A stretch of DNA of 64,000 nucleotides, from the NCBI GenBank assembly GCA_002354655.1, contig DELY01000050.1, positions 255,962 through 319,961 of the forward strand, written 5' to 3'. Positions 40,934 to 54,210 of the stretch are shown in pieces. The notes under the pieces are model-generated. The model did not search any database, was not told the origin of the DNA, and was given only the letters and a program-made list of their open reading frames with translations. Origin of the DNA: Pseudomonas sp. UBA2684 (GTDB taxonomy: Bacteria > Pseudomonadota > Gammaproteobacteria > Pseudomonadales > Pseudomonadaceae). The stretch's first letter is position 1, and each line of letters begins with the position of its first letter. The translations under genes were made by a program, and so were the position numbers.

Positions 40934-42391
40934 GTGTCCGTGGAACTTTGGCAGCAGTGCGTGGAGCTTCTACGCGATGAACTGCCTGCTCAGCAATTCA
41001 ATACCTGGATCCGTCCACTGCAGGTCGAAGCCGAAGGCGACGAGCTTCGTGTCTATGCGCCGAATCGTTTCGTACTCGATTGGGTCAATGAAAAATATTT
41101 GAGCCGTCTGCTGGAATTGTTGTCCGAGCGGACCAATGGTCTGGTGCCGGCGCTCTCCTTATTAATAGGCAGCAAACGCAGCGCCGCTCCGCGAGTGGCG
41201 GCAAGCCCTGTGCAAAGCGTGAGCAGCAGCCCGATCGCCGCGCCTCAACAGCAGGCGTATGCGCAGGCAGAACCTTCGCGTTCCAGTTTTGATCCCATGG
41301 CCGGCGCCGCAGCCCCAGTGGCGCCCACGCGCACCGAACGTTCTGTGCAGGTGGAGGGTGCACTCAAGCACACCAGCTACCTCAACCGCACCTTTACCTT
41401 CGATAACTTCGTAGAAGGTAAATCCAACCAGCTGGCCCGCGCGGCGGCTTGGCAAGTGGCAGACAACCCCAAGCACGGTTACAACCCGTTGTTCCTGTAT
41501 GGCGGCGTGGGTTTGGGTAAAACCCACTTGATGCATGCGGTGGGCAACCATCTGCTGGCCAAGAATCCGAATGCCAAGGTGGTCTACCTGCATTCCGAGC
41601 GGTTTGTGGCGGACATGGTCAAGGCGTTGCAGTTGAATGCGATTAACGAATTCAAGCGTTTCTACCGTTCGGTGGATGCGCTGCTGATCGACGACATCCA
41701 GTTCTTCGCCAAGAAGGAACGCTCCCAGGAGGAATTCTTCCACACCTTCAATGCCCTGCTCGAGGGTGGCCAGCAGGTGATTCTCACCAGTGATCGCTAC
41801 CCGAAAGAAATCGAAGGGCTGGAGGAGCGTTTGAAATCGCGCTTCGGTTGGGGCCTGACCGTCGCGGTTGAACCGCCGGAGTTGGAAACCCGGGTGGCGA
41901 TTCTGATGAAGAAGGCCGACCAGGCCAAAGTCGATCTGCCGCATGACGCCGCATTCTTTATCGCCCAGCGTATTCGCTCCAACGTGCGTGAGCTGGAAGG
42001 TGCGTTGAAGCGGGTGATTGCTCACTCGCACTTCATGGGCCGCGACATTACCATCGAGCTGATTCGCGAATCGCTGAAGGATCTGTTGGCGCTGCAAGAC
42101 AAACTGGTGAGCATCGACAATATTCAGCGCACTGTCGCCGAGTACTACAAGATCAAGATCTCCGACCTGCTGTCCAAGCGCCGCTCACGCTCTGTGGCGC
42201 GACCGCGGCAAGTGGCGATGGCGTTATCCAAGGAGCTGACCAATCACAGCTTGCCGGAGATTGGCGATGCCTTCGGCGGTCGCGATCACACCACGGTATT
42301 GCATGCTTGCCGTAAGATTGCTGAACTTAGGGAATCCGACGCGGACATCCGCGAGGACTACAAGAATCTGCTGCGTACACTGACCACTTAA
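40934..42391 (+). CDS. dnaA: Chromosomal replication initiator DnaA
   Basis: Binds DnaA boxes and opens oriC. The 485-residue protein has an N-terminal DnaB-interaction domain (1-85), a proline/alanine-rich linker (about 86-150), the AAA+ domain with GGVGLGKTH, and the C-terminal DNA-binding domain with [11 protein letters not shown]. The start is GTG with GGGGATA upstream, as in other pseudomonads. Confidence 0.98.
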   Translation: MSVELWQQCVELLRDELPAQQFNTWIRPLQVEAEGDELRVYAPNRFVLDWVNEKYLSRLLELLSERTNGLVPALSLLIGSKRSAAPRVAASPVQSVSSSPIAAPQQQAYAQAEPSRSSFDPMAGAAAPVAPTRTERSVQVEGALKHTSYLNRTFTFDNFVEGKSNQLARAAAWQVADNPKHGYNPLFLYGGVGLGKTHLMHAVGNHLLAKNPNAKVVYLHSERFVADMVKALQLNAINEFKRFYRSVDALLIDDIQFFAKKERSQEEFFHTFNALLEGGQQVILTSDRYPKEIEGLEERLKSRFGWGLTVAVEPPELETRVAILMKKADQAKVDLPHDAAFFIAQRIRSNVRELEGALKRVIAHSHFMGRDITIELIRESLKDLLALQDKLVSIDNIQRTVAEYYKIKISDLLSKRRSRSVARPRQVAMALSKELTNHSLPEIGDAFGGRDHTTVLHACRKIAELRESDADIREDYKNLLRTLTT

Positions 42392-42422
42392 TACGCAACT
42401 CCACGAGGCAAGGGACTAGACC

Positions 42423-43526
42423 ATGCATTTCACCATTCAACGCGAAGCCCTGTTGAAACCCCTGCAACTGGTCGCCGGCGTCGTGGAACGCCGCCAGACC
42501 TTGCCGGTTCTGTCTAACGTGCTGCTGGTCGTTGAAGGCCAGCAACTTTCCCTCACGGGAACCGACCTGGAAGTGGAATTGGTCGGGCGCGTGACCCTCG
42601 AAGACGCCGCTGAGCCGGGCGAGATCACCGTACCGGCGCGCAAGCTGATGGATATTTGCAAGAGCTTGCCAAGCGATGCGCTGATCGATATTCGCGTTGA
42701 CGAGCAGAAGCTGCTGGTCAAAGCCGGTCGCAGCCGTTTCTCGCTCTCGACGTTGCCGGCTAACGATTTTCCGACGGTTGAAGAGGGTCCAGGCTCGCTG
42801 ACCTTCAGCCTGGTGCAAAGTAAGCTGCGTCGGCTGATCGAGCGCACCAGCTTTGCCATGGCCCAGCAGGACGTGCGTTATTACCTCAATGGCATGCTGC
42901 TGGAAGTGCAGAGCGGCATATTGCGCGCCGTGGCCACCGACGGTCACCGCCTGGCCATGTGCTCCATGGAAGCGGCGATCGAACAGGTCGAACGTCATCA
43001 GGTGATCGTGCCGCGTAAGGGCATTCTCGAACTGGCGCGTTTGCTCACCGAACAGGATGGCAGCGTCAGCATCGTCCTGGGTCAGCACCACATTCGGGCG
43101 ACCACGGGTGAATTCACCTTCACCTCCAAGCTGGTCGATGGCAAGTTCCCCGACTACGAGCGCGTATTGCCGCGCGGCGGCGACAAGCTGGTGGTGGCCG
43201 ATCGTCAGGGGCTGCGCGAAGCGTTTAGCCGCACGGCGATTCTGTCCAACGAGAAGTACCGCGGGATTCGTTTGCAGCTGGCCGCTGGCCTGTTGAAAAT
43301 TCAGGCGAACAACCCGGAACAGGAAGAAGCGGAAGAAGAAATTGCCGTGGATTACAACGGCAGCGCGTTGGAAATCGGTTTCAACGTCAGCTACCTGCTG
43401 GATGTGCTGGGCGTGATGACCACCGATCAGGTGCGTCTGATCCTGTCCGACGCGAACAGCAGCGCATTGGTCCAGGAAGCCGACAACGACGATTCCGCCT
43501 ATGTCGTGATGCCTATGCGTTTGTAA
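42423..43526 (+). CDS. dnaN: DNA polymerase III beta (sliding clamp)
   Basis: Ring-shaped processivity clamp, three similar domains in 367 residues. It starts [20 protein letters not shown] and ends VVMPMRL, the conserved C-terminus near the peptide-binding pocket. It lies 31 bases after dnaA and is probably co-transcribed. Confidence 0.98.
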   Translation: MHFTIQREALLKPLQLVAGVVERRQTLPVLSNVLLVVEGQQLSLTGTDLEVELVGRVTLEDAAEPGEITVPARKLMDICKSLPSDALIDIRVDEQKLLVKAGRSRFSLSTLPANDFPTVEEGPGSLTFSLVQSKLRRLIERTSFAMAQQDVRYYLNGMLLEVQSGILRAVATDGHRLAMCSMEAAIEQVERHQVIVPRKGILELARLLTEQDGSVSIVLGQHHIRATTGEFTFTSKLVDGKFPDYERVLPRGGDKLVVADRQGLREAFSRTAILSNEKYRGIRLQLAAGLLKIQANNPEQEEAEEEIAVDYNGSALEIGFNVSYLLDVLGVMTTDQVRLILSDANSSALVQEADNDDSAYVVMPMRL

Positions 43527-43533
43527 CCCATTA

Positions 43534-47059
<3,526 letters not shown>

Positions 47060-47100
47060 GGGTTTCGGCCAACGTTACTGGCGATTAGCCTGAAAAAGAA

Positions 47101-47132
47101 AAGCCCCTGTTGATAAGCATCAGCAGGGGCTT
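47101..47132 (+). terminator. Intrinsic terminator of gyrB
   Basis: A 14-bp stem with one mismatch (AAGCCCCTGTTGAT / ATCAGCAGGGGCTT) followed by TTTTTCTT, 41 bases after the gyrB stop. Confidence 0.9.
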
Positions 47133-47429
47133 TTTCTTGGTAGATGATCGTGGGAGGCTTCCTTCCCTGTCGCTGAGCGACGATGAGCAGTGCTGGTCTG
47201 CCTTTGCAGATGCATATGCGCTCTGGGCCCCTCGTAGCAGGAAGGGGACGCCGCGAATGGTGTGTATCAACAGGCGTTAGTTCAGATGGCCGGCTTTTTA
47301 GTGCCTTGAAAAACTTATGCACGAATTGGTCAAACCACTGGCTGTCTAAAAAGCCGTATTAAATTAATGGCTTAGACGCATAAATGGCACTCTGCCGGTA
47401 TTTTCTGCACAGCTTATCCACAGCTGGGC
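47133..47429. other. Gene-free spacer between gyrB and plsC
   Basis: No credible coding sequence. A perfect DnaA box TTATCCACA lies at 47414-47422, just before the plsC stop, and AT-rich DNA at 47350-47390. Nothing else is recognised. Confidence 0.5.
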
Positions 47430-48203
47430 TCAGAGCACTTCAACCGAATCGCTAGGGACCGCATCTGCGTCCAGGGCGCCCATCTCGCGTTGTGCCTGGC
47501 TGACCCATTGGAAGGCCCGTTCGTTGAGTTCGGCAATCGCGCGAGGGCCGCTGCCTTCGGCGTACATGAGTGGACCGATCACCACCTGAATGGTGCCTGG
47601 GGTTTTTCGCCAGCCTTGCTTGGGCCAGAACTCGCCGGCGTTATGTGCCACTGGCAAAACCGGCAGGTTGGCGTTGACGGCCAAGGACGCACCGCCGCGG
47701 GAGAATTTACCGATCTGTCCAGTGGGGATTCGCGTGCCCTCGGGAAATACCAGTACCCAGGCGCCCTGCCCCAATCGCTCATGGCCCTGCTTGGCCAGTT
47801 GTTTGAGCGCGGCTTTGGGGTTGCTGCGGTCGATGGCGATCGGTTTGAGCATGGCCATCGCCCAGCCGAAGAACGGCACGTACAGCAGTTCGCGTTTCAC
47901 CACTTGGCTCAAGGGCTCGAAAAATCCGGAGAGGAAGAAGGTTTCCCAGGTGCTTTGGTGTTTGGCCAGAATCACGCAGGGCTGCTCTGGGATATTTTCC
48001 AGGCCCTTGATCTCGTAGCGGATGCCGGCCACCACCTTGGCCAACCACACGGCGCAGCGACACCAGTTCTGGATAACGAAGCGGTAGCGTGCGCGGAACG
48101 GCAGAAAGGGCGCGACAAATACGCTGAGGATGCACCAGATGAACGCGCTGGCAGACAGCAACAGGTAAAAGAGAAAGGTTCTGAGGGCCTGCACTGTCGA
48201 CAT
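47430..48203 (-). CDS. plsC: 1-acyl-sn-glycerol-3-phosphate acyltransferase
   Basis: Transfers the second acyl chain to lysophosphatidic acid in phospholipid synthesis. The 257-residue protein has one or two N-terminal membrane helices (about 8-30), the catalytic H-x4-E motif AKHQSTWE (canonical enzymes have Asp at the last position) and the substrate motif FPEGTR. Pseudomonads often have more than one such enzyme. It lies downstream of gmhB with 35 bases between. Confidence 0.93.
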   Translation of the reverse strand: MSTVQALRTFLFYLLLSASAFIWCILSVFVAPFLPFRARYRFVIQNWCRCAVWLAKVVAGIRYEIKGLENIPEQPCVILAKHQSTWETFFLSGFFEPLSQVVKRELLYVPFFGWAMAMLKPIAIDRSNPKAALKQLAKQGHERLGQGAWVLVFPEGTRIPTGQIGKFSRGGASLAVNANLPVLPVAHNAGEFWPKQGWRKTPGTIQVVIGPLMYAEGSGPRAIAELNERAFQWVSQAQREMGALDADAVPSDSVEVL

Positions 48204-48238
48204 AGGAGCATTTACCGTCGCAGGCAGGGCCTGCTTTA

Positions 48239-48769
48239 TCAGTGGAGAAGCTGTGCGGCAACCGCCGCCAGATCATCGAATACCAGAGTGCCCGCTGGCA
48301 ATGGTTTGGCCAGAGTGCGTTCGCCCTTGCCGGTCTTTACCAGAATGGGCTGACAGTCGACGGCGCGCGCCGCTTCCAGGTCACCGCTACTGTCGCCAAC
48401 AAACCACACGCCGCTCAGACTGACGCGGTAATGCGCGGCGATTTGCAGAAGCATACCGGGCTTGGGTTTGCGGCAGGCGCAGCCGTCATCCGGACCATGT
48501 GGACAATGCACGATTAGCCCCAGTTCGCCGCCTTGTTCTGCTACCAGTTGGCGTAACCGGGTGTGCATGGCTTCAAGCGCCGCCAGGTCATAGTAGCCAC
48601 GGGCCAATCCAGATTGGTTGGTCGCCACGGCCACCGTCCAGCCCGCCTTGGACAACCGCGCAATGGCATCGACCGCGCCGGGCAGCGGAATCCATTCATC
48701 CAGGGTTTTGATGTAGGCGTCGGAGTCGTGATTGATCACGCCGTCGCGGTCGAGAATCAGTAGTTTCAT
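48239..48769 (-). CDS. gmhB: D-glycero-beta-D-manno-heptose 1,7-bisphosphate 7-phosphatase
   Basis: HAD-family phosphatase in ADP-heptose synthesis for the LPS inner core. The 176-residue protein has the nucleophile motif DRDGVIN (residues 7-13), a TNQSG motif, a zinc-binding cluster CPHGPDDGCACRKP, and the final GDSSGDLEAA. ATG 48769 was chosen for the family N-terminus MKLLILDRDG. It forms an operon with plsC and perhaps glyQS. Confidence 0.95.
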   Translation of the reverse strand: MKLLILDRDGVINHDSDAYIKTLDEWIPLPGAVDAIARLSKAGWTVAVATNQSGLARGYYDLAALEAMHTRLRQLVAEQGGELGLIVHCPHGPDDGCACRKPKPGMLLQIAAHYRVSLSGVWFVGDSSGDLEAARAVDCQPILVKTGKGERTLAKPLPAGTLVFDDLAAVAAQLLH

Positions 48770-48862
48770 CGGGTAATCCGTAACCGGATGGCGGTGATGG
48801 CCGCCACCCGGGGAAGGTGGTGATGGGTACACCTGCGCGGCCCGAGCCATCCTACGATCGGC

Positions 48863-50917
48863 TTAGCCGAGGACCGAGATATCGGCCACGCCGAGGAACA
48901 AGCCACGTAGCTTGGCCAGCAATGCATAACGGTTGGCGCGCACGTCCGGGTTCTCGGCATTCACCAGCACGGCTTCGAAGAAGCTGTCGACCGGCTCACG
49001 CAGGTTGGCCAGTTGCGTCAGCGCTGCGCTGTACTGTCGTGCCAAGGCCAACGGTTGCACGGCTTGGTCGGCTTGCTGGATCGCCGCGTTAAGGGCGAAC
49101 TCGGCCGGGGTGTCGAAATAATGCGCTTCGACCTGGCTTGCCACCTTGCCTTCGGCCTTGCCCAGCAGGTTGGACACGCGCTTGTTGGCGGCGGCTAATG
49201 CGGCGGCTTGCGGCAGTTTGCGGAACAACTGCACCGCCTGCACGCGCTGGTCGAAGTCCAGCGGCGAGGTCGGGCTGACCGCACGCACGGCCTGGTACAC
49301 GGCCACTTCGACGCCTTCGTCCTCATAACGGGCGCGTAGGCGGTCGAAGATAAAGTCCTGCACCTGGGGTGCCAGGCCGTCGGCCTTGATCTTGTCGCCG
49401 AACTGGCCGATGGCGAAGCCGACGGCTTCAATCAGGTCCAGATCCAGTTGCTTCTCGATCAGGATGCGCAGCACACCCAGGGCCGCACGACGCAGGGCGT
49501 AGGGGTCCTTGCTGCCGGTGGGCAGCATGCCGATGCCGAAGATCCCGACCAGGGTATCCAGCTTGTCGGCCAGGGCCACGGCGGCACCGGTCAGGGTGCT
49601 CGGCAGCTCGGCGCCGGCACCGCGTGGCATGTACTGCTCGTTCAGCGCCAGGGCGACGTCTTCGGCTTCGCCGTCATGCTTGGCGTAGTAGTAACCGGCG
49701 ATGCCTTGCATTTCCGGGAATTCGCCAACCATCTCGCTGGCCAGGTCGCACTTGCAGAGGATACCGGCACGCGCAGCGCGGGTGGCGTCGCCACCGATGC
49801 GCTGGGCGATAAAACCGGCCAAGGCGGAGACCCGCTGGGCCTTGTCATAGACCGAGCCCAGCTGGGCCTGGAACACCACATTGGCCAGACGCTGGTTGAA
49901 GCTTTCCAGCTTCTGCTTCTTGTCCTGTTTGAAGAAGAACTCGGCGTCGGTCAGGCGCGGGCGCACCACCTTCTCGTTGCCGGAAATGATCTGCGCCGGG
50001 TCTTTGCTCTCGACGTTGGCCACGGTGATAAAGCGCGGCAGCAGCTTGCCGTTGGCGTCCAGCAGGCAGAAGTATTTCTGGTTGTCCTGCATGGTGGTGA
50101 TCAGCGCTTCCTGCGGCACCTCGAGGAAGCGTTCCTCGAACGAGCAGACCAGCGGCACCGGCCACTCGACCAGGGCGCTGACTTCATCCAGCAACGCTGG
50201 CGGCACGATGGCCGTGCCCTGTTGCTCGGCGGCCAGTTGGTCGACACGGGCGGCGATCTGCGCGCGGCGCTCGGCGAAGTCGGCGATCACGTAGGCGCTG
50301 CGCAGCTCTTCGGCGTAACTGGCCGGAGCGCTGATGCGTACGTCATGGTTGGCGTGGAAGCGATGGCCGCGGGACACGCGGCCGGACTTCTGCGCGAGGA
50401 TCTCGCAGTCGATCACCTGGTCACCGAACAGCATCACCAGCCACTGGCTTGGACGGACGAATTCGGTTTTGCGCGCGCCCCAGCGCATGCGCTTGGGAAT
50501 TGGCAGCTCGTTGAGCGAGGTTTCCACAATGGCCGGCAGCAGGCCGGCGGCGGCCTGGCCCAGAATGCTCTGGCTGAATTTCAGCTTGGGGCCGCTCTGG
50601 TCGATCTGGCTCAGCTCAACGCCGCACTTCTTGGCGAAGCCCAATGCTGCTTGAGTCGGGTTGCCGTCCTTGTCGAACGCCGCCTGCACGGGCGGGCCGT
50701 CGAGGTTGACAGTGCGATCGGCTTGCTGCTCTTCAAGCTGCTCGATCAGCACGGCCAGACGGCGCGGTGCGGCGTAATAGCGCGTGGCGCTGTAGGACAG
50801 GCCGGCGGCTTTCAGGCCTTTTTCGATACCGGCGAGGAAGGCCTCACCGAGGGTTTTCAGGGCTTTTGGCGGCAGCTCTTCGGTGCCCAGTTCTACCAGG
50901 AAATCACGCGCACTCAT
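48863..50917 (-). CDS. glyS: Glycine-tRNA ligase beta subunit
   Basis: Large subunit of the bacterial alpha2beta2 glycyl-tRNA synthetase, 684 residues, starting [19 protein letters not shown] after the initiator Met. The middle contains a HD-like domain region and the C-terminus an anticodon-binding domain. Start codon overlaps the glyQ stop (ATGA), as in related species. Confidence 0.97.
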   Translation of the reverse strand: MSARDFLVELGTEELPPKALKTLGEAFLAGIEKGLKAAGLSYSATRYYAAPRRLAVLIEQLEEQQADRTVNLDGPPVQAAFDKDGNPTQAALGFAKKCGVELSQIDQSGPKLKFSQSILGQAAAGLLPAIVETSLNELPIPKRMRWGARKTEFVRPSQWLVMLFGDQVIDCEILAQKSGRVSRGHRFHANHDVRISAPASYAEELRSAYVIADFAERRAQIAARVDQLAAEQQGTAIVPPALLDEVSALVEWPVPLVCSFEERFLEVPQEALITTMQDNQKYFCLLDANGKLLPRFITVANVESKDPAQIISGNEKVVRPRLTDAEFFFKQDKKQKLESFNQRLANVVFQAQLGSVYDKAQRVSALAGFIAQRIGGDATRAARAGILCKCDLASEMVGEFPEMQGIAGYYYAKHDGEAEDVALALNEQYMPRGAGAELPSTLTGAAVALADKLDTLVGIFGIGMLPTGSKDPYALRRAALGVLRILIEKQLDLDLIEAVGFAIGQFGDKIKADGLAPQVQDFIFDRLRARYEDEGVEVAVYQAVRAVSPTSPLDFDQRVQAVQLFRKLPQAAALAAANKRVSNLLGKAEGKVASQVEAHYFDTPAEFALNAAIQQADQAVQPLALARQYSAALTQLANLREPVDSFFEAVLVNAENPDVRANRYALLAKLRGLFLGVADISVLG

Positions 50918-51861
50918 TCTGCTGCCTCCAGCTTGGCCAATACTTCATCACGCAGGTCGGGGGTGGCGAGCGGGAAGCCGAGCTTGCGCCGCGCTTGCAG
51001 GTAGCTCTGCGCCACCGAGCGGGCCAGGGCGCGCACGCGCAGGATGTACTGCTGGCGCGCGGTCACCGAAATGGCGCGGCGCGCATCCAGCAGGTTGAAG
51101 GTGTGCGAGGCCTTGAGCACCATTTCGTAGGTCGGCAGCGGCAGCTCCAGCTCGATCAGGCGGTTGGCTTCGCTTTCATAGAAGTCGAACAGCTCGAAGA
51201 GTTTCTCGACGTTGGCGTGCTCGAAGTTGTAGGTCGACTGCTCCACCTCGTTCTGGTGGAACACATCGCCATAGGTGACCTTGCCGAACTGGCCGTCGGT
51301 CCACACCAGGTCGTACACCGAATCGACGCCCTGCAGGTACATGGCCAGGCGCTCGAGGCCGTAGGTGATCTCGCCGGTTACCGGGTAGCACTCGATGCCG
51401 CCGACCTGCTGGAAGTAGGTGAACTGGGTGACTTCCATACCGTTCAGCCAGATTTCCCAGCCCAGACCCCAGGCACCCAGGGTTGGCGATTCCCAGTTGT
51501 CTTCGACGAAACGGATGTCGTGTACCAGCGGGTCGATGCCGATGGCTTGCAGCGAGCCGAGGTACAGCTCCTGGAAGTTTTCCGGGTTGGGCTTGAGTAC
51601 CACCTGGAACTGGTAATAGTGCTGCAGGCGGTTGGGGTTCTCGCCGTAGCGGCCGTCGGCCGGACGACGGGAAGGCTGCACGTAGGCGGCGTTCCAGGTC
51701 TCGGGGCCGATGGCACGCAGAAACGTGGCGGTGTGGAAGGTGCCGGCGCCCACTTCCATATCGTAGGGCTGCAACACCACACAGCCCTGCTCGGCCCAGT
51801 ACTGTTGCAGGGCGAGGATCAAGTCTTGGAAGGTGCGCACGGCAGGCGTAGTCTGGCTCAC
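50914..51861 (-). CDS. glyQ: Glycine-tRNA ligase alpha subunit
   Basis: Class II synthetase catalytic subunit, 315 residues. It contains the [20 protein letters not shown] region (active site) and [13 protein letters not shown]. The start is GTG at 51861 ([13 protein letters not shown]), with GGGTGAA upstream; an in-frame GTG three codons upstream is the alternative. It overlaps glyS by 4 bases. Confidence 0.97.
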   Translation of the reverse strand: MSQTTPAVRTFQDLILALQQYWAEQGCVVLQPYDMEVGAGTFHTATFLRAIGPETWNAAYVQPSRRPADGRYGENPNRLQHYYQFQVVLKPNPENFQELYLGSLQAIGIDPLVHDIRFVEDNWESPTLGAWGLGWEIWLNGMEVTQFTYFQQVGGIECYPVTGEITYGLERLAMYLQGVDSVYDLVWTDGQFGKVTYGDVFHQNEVEQSTYNFEHANVEKLFELFDFYESEANRLIELELPLPTYEMVLKASHTFNLLDARRAISVTARQQYILRVRALARSVAQSYLQARRKLGFPLATPDLRDEVLAKLEAAE

Positions 51862-51915
51862 GAATTTCACCCGTACTTTGGCGGCTTCAGAAAGTCCGCG
51901 AGTATACCGAAGCTT

Positions 51916-52195
51916 AGGGTCTGTTGCCGTTCCGTCGCGAGCCGCGTTGCCGCGCAAAATCTCGCCAGGCTAGGCGGAGGACGCAGGTAATGGACTAGCC
52001 GTCCGCGTGGTCCCTTGCCAAGTCCTCCAACACCGCATGGCGAGATTTTGCGCGCAACCCGAAGGGCCGGGCCTGTTTTAGCGCGATGCTGCGTTTCTCG
52101 ACACTCATTTGGAACAACCAAACTTCGTGTCTCGTGCCTTGCCTCGCGCTAAAACAGGCTCCGGCGCGGCCGCGAACGAAACGACAACAGACCCT
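51916..52195. repeat. 280-bp nested inverted-repeat element (MITE-like)
   Basis: Ends AGGGTCTGTTG (51916-51926) and CAACAGACCCT (52185-52195) are perfect inverted repeats and pairing continues with small gaps. Inside are two more pairs: GCGCAAAATCTCGCCA with its exact inverse (51953-51968 / 52038-52053 region) and CCTGTTTTAGCGCG with CGCGCTAAAACAGG. There is no transposase and no clear target-site duplication. It fills the glyQ-tag spacer. Confidence 0.75.
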
Positions 52196-52207
52196 GGGAA
52201 AACCCGC

Positions 52208-52765
52208 ATGCCACGCTGCTCTTGGTGCTCCGACGACCCGCTGTATATCACCTACCACGACCAGGAATGGGGCGTGCCGCAACGCGATCCCCAGGTGCTG
52301 TTCGAATTGCTGCTGCTCGAAGCCTTTCAGGCCGGCCTGTCGTGGATCACTGTGCTGAAGAAGCGCGAACGCTACCGCGAGGTGCTGTTCGGCTTCGATG
52401 TGCAGCGCCTGGCGGCGCTCACGGACGAGTACATCGAAGAAACCCTGATGCAGGACCCCGGCATCATCCGCAACCGCCTCAAGCTCCAGGCCGTGCGCAA
52501 GAACGCCCAGGCCTGGCTCAAGCTGGAAGACCCGGCGGCGCTGCTCTGGTCGTTTGTCGGCGGCGCGCCGAAGATCAATCACTTCAGCGAGCGCGGTCAG
52601 GTGCCGGCGGTCACTGCCGAGGCCGAGGCGATGAGCAAAGCGCTGAAAAAGGCCGGCTTCACCTTTGTCGGCCCGACTATCTGTTATGCCTATATGCAGG
52701 CTACCGGCATGGTCATGGATCACACCCTCGACTGCGACCGCTACGTGCAACTGACCAGCCGCTAG
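52208..52765 (+). CDS. tag: DNA-3-methyladenine glycosylase I
   Basis: Base-excision repair enzyme removing 3-methyladenine. The 185-residue protein starts MPRCSWCSDDPLYITYHDQE and has the conserved zinc ligand set (Cys4 region, and His/Cys in MVMDHTLDCDRY) and the LLLEAFQAGLSWITVL segment. ATG 52208 lies after the repeat element; the frame is open upstream into the element, so the element may supply its promoter. Confidence 0.95.
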   Translation: MPRCSWCSDDPLYITYHDQEWGVPQRDPQVLFELLLLEAFQAGLSWITVLKKRERYREVLFGFDVQRLAALTDEYIEETLMQDPGIIRNRLKLQAVRKNAQAWLKLEDPAALLWSFVGGAPKINHFSERGQVPAVTAEAEAMSKALKKAGFTFVGPTICYAYMQATGMVMDHTLDCDRYVQLTSR

Positions 52766-52810
52766 CTCTGGTGGTTACAATAAGCGCCTTTTGAACGGCT
52801 GGAGTTGCCT

Positions 52811-53698
52811 GTGGAAAAGCTCAAAGGTGCCCTGGTGGTGGGTTTTCTGCGTTTGTTCGCCTTGCTGCCGTGGCGCGCCGTACAGGCGGTGGGCGCAGCG
52901 ATTGGCTGGTTGATGTGGAAGCTGCCGAACGGTTCACGCGAGGTTGCCAGCATCAACCTGCGCAAGTGCTTTCCCGAACTGGATGAGGCGGCGCACCAGC
53001 GCCTGCTGCGCCAAGCGCTGATGGATATCGGCCGAACCCTGACCGAAAGCGCCTGCGCCTGGATCTGGCCGGCGCAGAAATCCATCGGCCTGGTGCGTGA
53101 AGTCGAAGGCCTGGAGGTGCTGCAACAGGCATTGGCCAGTGGCAAGGGCGTGGTCGGCATCACCAGCCACCTGGGCAACTGGGAAGTGCTCAACCACTTC
53201 TACTGCGCGCAGTGCAAACCGATCATTTTCTACCGCCCGCCCAAGCTGAAAGCCGTCGACGACCTGCTGCGCCAACAACGCGTGCAACTGGGTAACCGCG
53301 TGGCGCCGTCGACCAAGGAAGGCATCCTCAGCGTCATCAAGGAAGTGCGCAAAGGCGGGGCCGTGGGCATTCCGGCCGATCCCGAGCCCAGCCGCTCCTC
53401 GGGGATCTTCGTGCCCTTCCTCGGTACCGAGGCGCTGACCAGCAAGTTCGTCGCCGGCATGCTCAGCGGCGGCAAGGCCTGCGGGGTGTTCCTGCATGCG
53501 CTGCGGCTGCCGGATGGCTCGGGCTTCAAGGTCATTCTGGAAGCTGCGCCGGAGGAGATGTACAGCACCGATACGGACACCGCGGTTGCCGCCATGAGCT
53601 CGGTGATCGAGCGTTATGTGCGGGCCTATCCGAGCCAGTACATGTGGAGCATGAAACGCTTCAAGAAACGCCCCGAAGGCGAAGCGAAGTGGTACTAG
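52811..53698 (+). CDS. Lysophospholipid/lipid A acyltransferase (LpxL/HtrB family)
   Basis: Late acyltransferase of lipid A biosynthesis or a related lysophospholipid acyltransferase, 295 residues. It has an N-terminal membrane segment (about 8-30), the catalytic HLGNWE motif (H-x4-E) and the DPEPSRSSGIFVPFLG segment typical of LpxL-type enzymes. The start is GTG 52811 with GGAG 7 bases upstream. Exact substrate is not determinable here. Confidence 0.9.
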   Translation: MEKLKGALVVGFLRLFALLPWRAVQAVGAAIGWLMWKLPNGSREVASINLRKCFPELDEAAHQRLLRQALMDIGRTLTESACAWIWPAQKSIGLVREVEGLEVLQQALASGKGVVGITSHLGNWEVLNHFYCAQCKPIIFYRPPKLKAVDDLLRQQRVQLGNRVAPSTKEGILSVIKEVRKGGAVGIPADPEPSRSSGIFVPFLGTEALTSKFVAGMLSGGKACGVFLHALRLPDGSGFKVILEAAPEEMYSTDTDTAVAAMSSVIERYVRAYPSQYMWSMKRFKKRPEGEAKWY

Positions 53699-53720
53699 CC
53701 GGGTTATTCGTCGGTTGAGA

Positions 53721-53745
53721 AAGGCGCCTTTTTGGCGCCTTTTTA
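53721..53745 (+). terminator. Intrinsic terminator after the LpxL-type acyltransferase
   Basis: AAGGCGCC / GGCGCCTT stem around TTTTT, followed by TTTTTATT. Confidence 0.9.
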
Positions 53746-53818
53746 TTGTTATTGCTGGGCGTTGCCAGCAATTTGCGCTATTAAAGCGACACCTTCCCGG
53801 TCGAGGATTGCCCTGCCC

Positions 53819-54082
53819 ATGTCCAACCAGCGTCAGTACCCGCGTACGCCGATGAGGTGTCGGATCAAGATCTGTCACCCGAGTTTTGGTGAGCTGGTGG
53901 CACAAACCCGCGATCTGTCCGATGGCGGCGTTTACGTCAAACACCCGGCCTTGGCTGCCTTGCCGCAAGGCACCCTGGTCACTGGCCAGGTGCAGGATCT
54001 GCCGATCGAGGCGCCGGTGTTGCAGATGGAAGTGATGCGGGTCGACAGCGAAGGCGTGGGCCTGCGGTTTACCGAGCGCTGA
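53819..54082 (+). CDS. Stand-alone PilZ-domain protein
   Basis: 87-residue c-di-GMP receptor-type domain. It has the R-x3-R motif (RQYPRTPMR) followed by D-x-S-x2-G (DLSDGG), so it should bind c-di-GMP. ATG 53819 was chosen as it gives MSNQRQYPRTP immediately before the motif. It is monocistronic after a terminator. The target process is unknown. Confidence 0.88.
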   Translation: MSNQRQYPRTPMRCRIKICHPSFGELVAQTRDLSDGGVYVKHPALAALPQGTLVTGQVQDLPIEAPVLQMEVMRVDSEGVGLRFTER

Positions 54083-54170
54083 CCAGCCGTCTGCTGAGTC
54101 GGAAAAACCTACCTCGTCGGTCAAGAAATCGTTAGAATGCCGCGCGCCGTGAATCTGCTCGGGCGCAGCA

Positions 54171-54204
54171 ATGGGTTCCCTAACCCCATCCCACTCAAAA
54201 AGGA
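54171..54204 (+). promoter_or_regulatory. preQ1-I-like riboswitch upstream of yhhQ
   Basis: Hairpin ATGGG / CCCAT around TTCCCTAAC, followed by an A-rich tail CTCAAAAAGG. The arrangement GGGT...AACCCC...AAAAAGG closely resembles preQ1-I aptamers: P1 stem, C-containing loop, and a 3' tail that pairs with the loop. The tail contains the AAGGA ribosome-binding site, so binding of the queuosine precursor would block translation of the downstream transporter. Confidence 0.65.
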
Positions 54205-54210
54205 CATGCC

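Noticed and set aside
42392..42422. dnaA-dnaN spacer as an origin
   Set aside because: It is only 31 bases and contains no DnaA boxes.
51867..52121. Small open frame upstream of tag
   Set aside because: It lies within the inverted-repeat element and has no ribosome-binding site or protein similarity I can recognise.
54206..54208. Upstream ATG before yhhQ
   Set aside because: It is out of frame with the transporter and too close to the Shine-Dalgarno; the ATG at 54211 has correct spacing.
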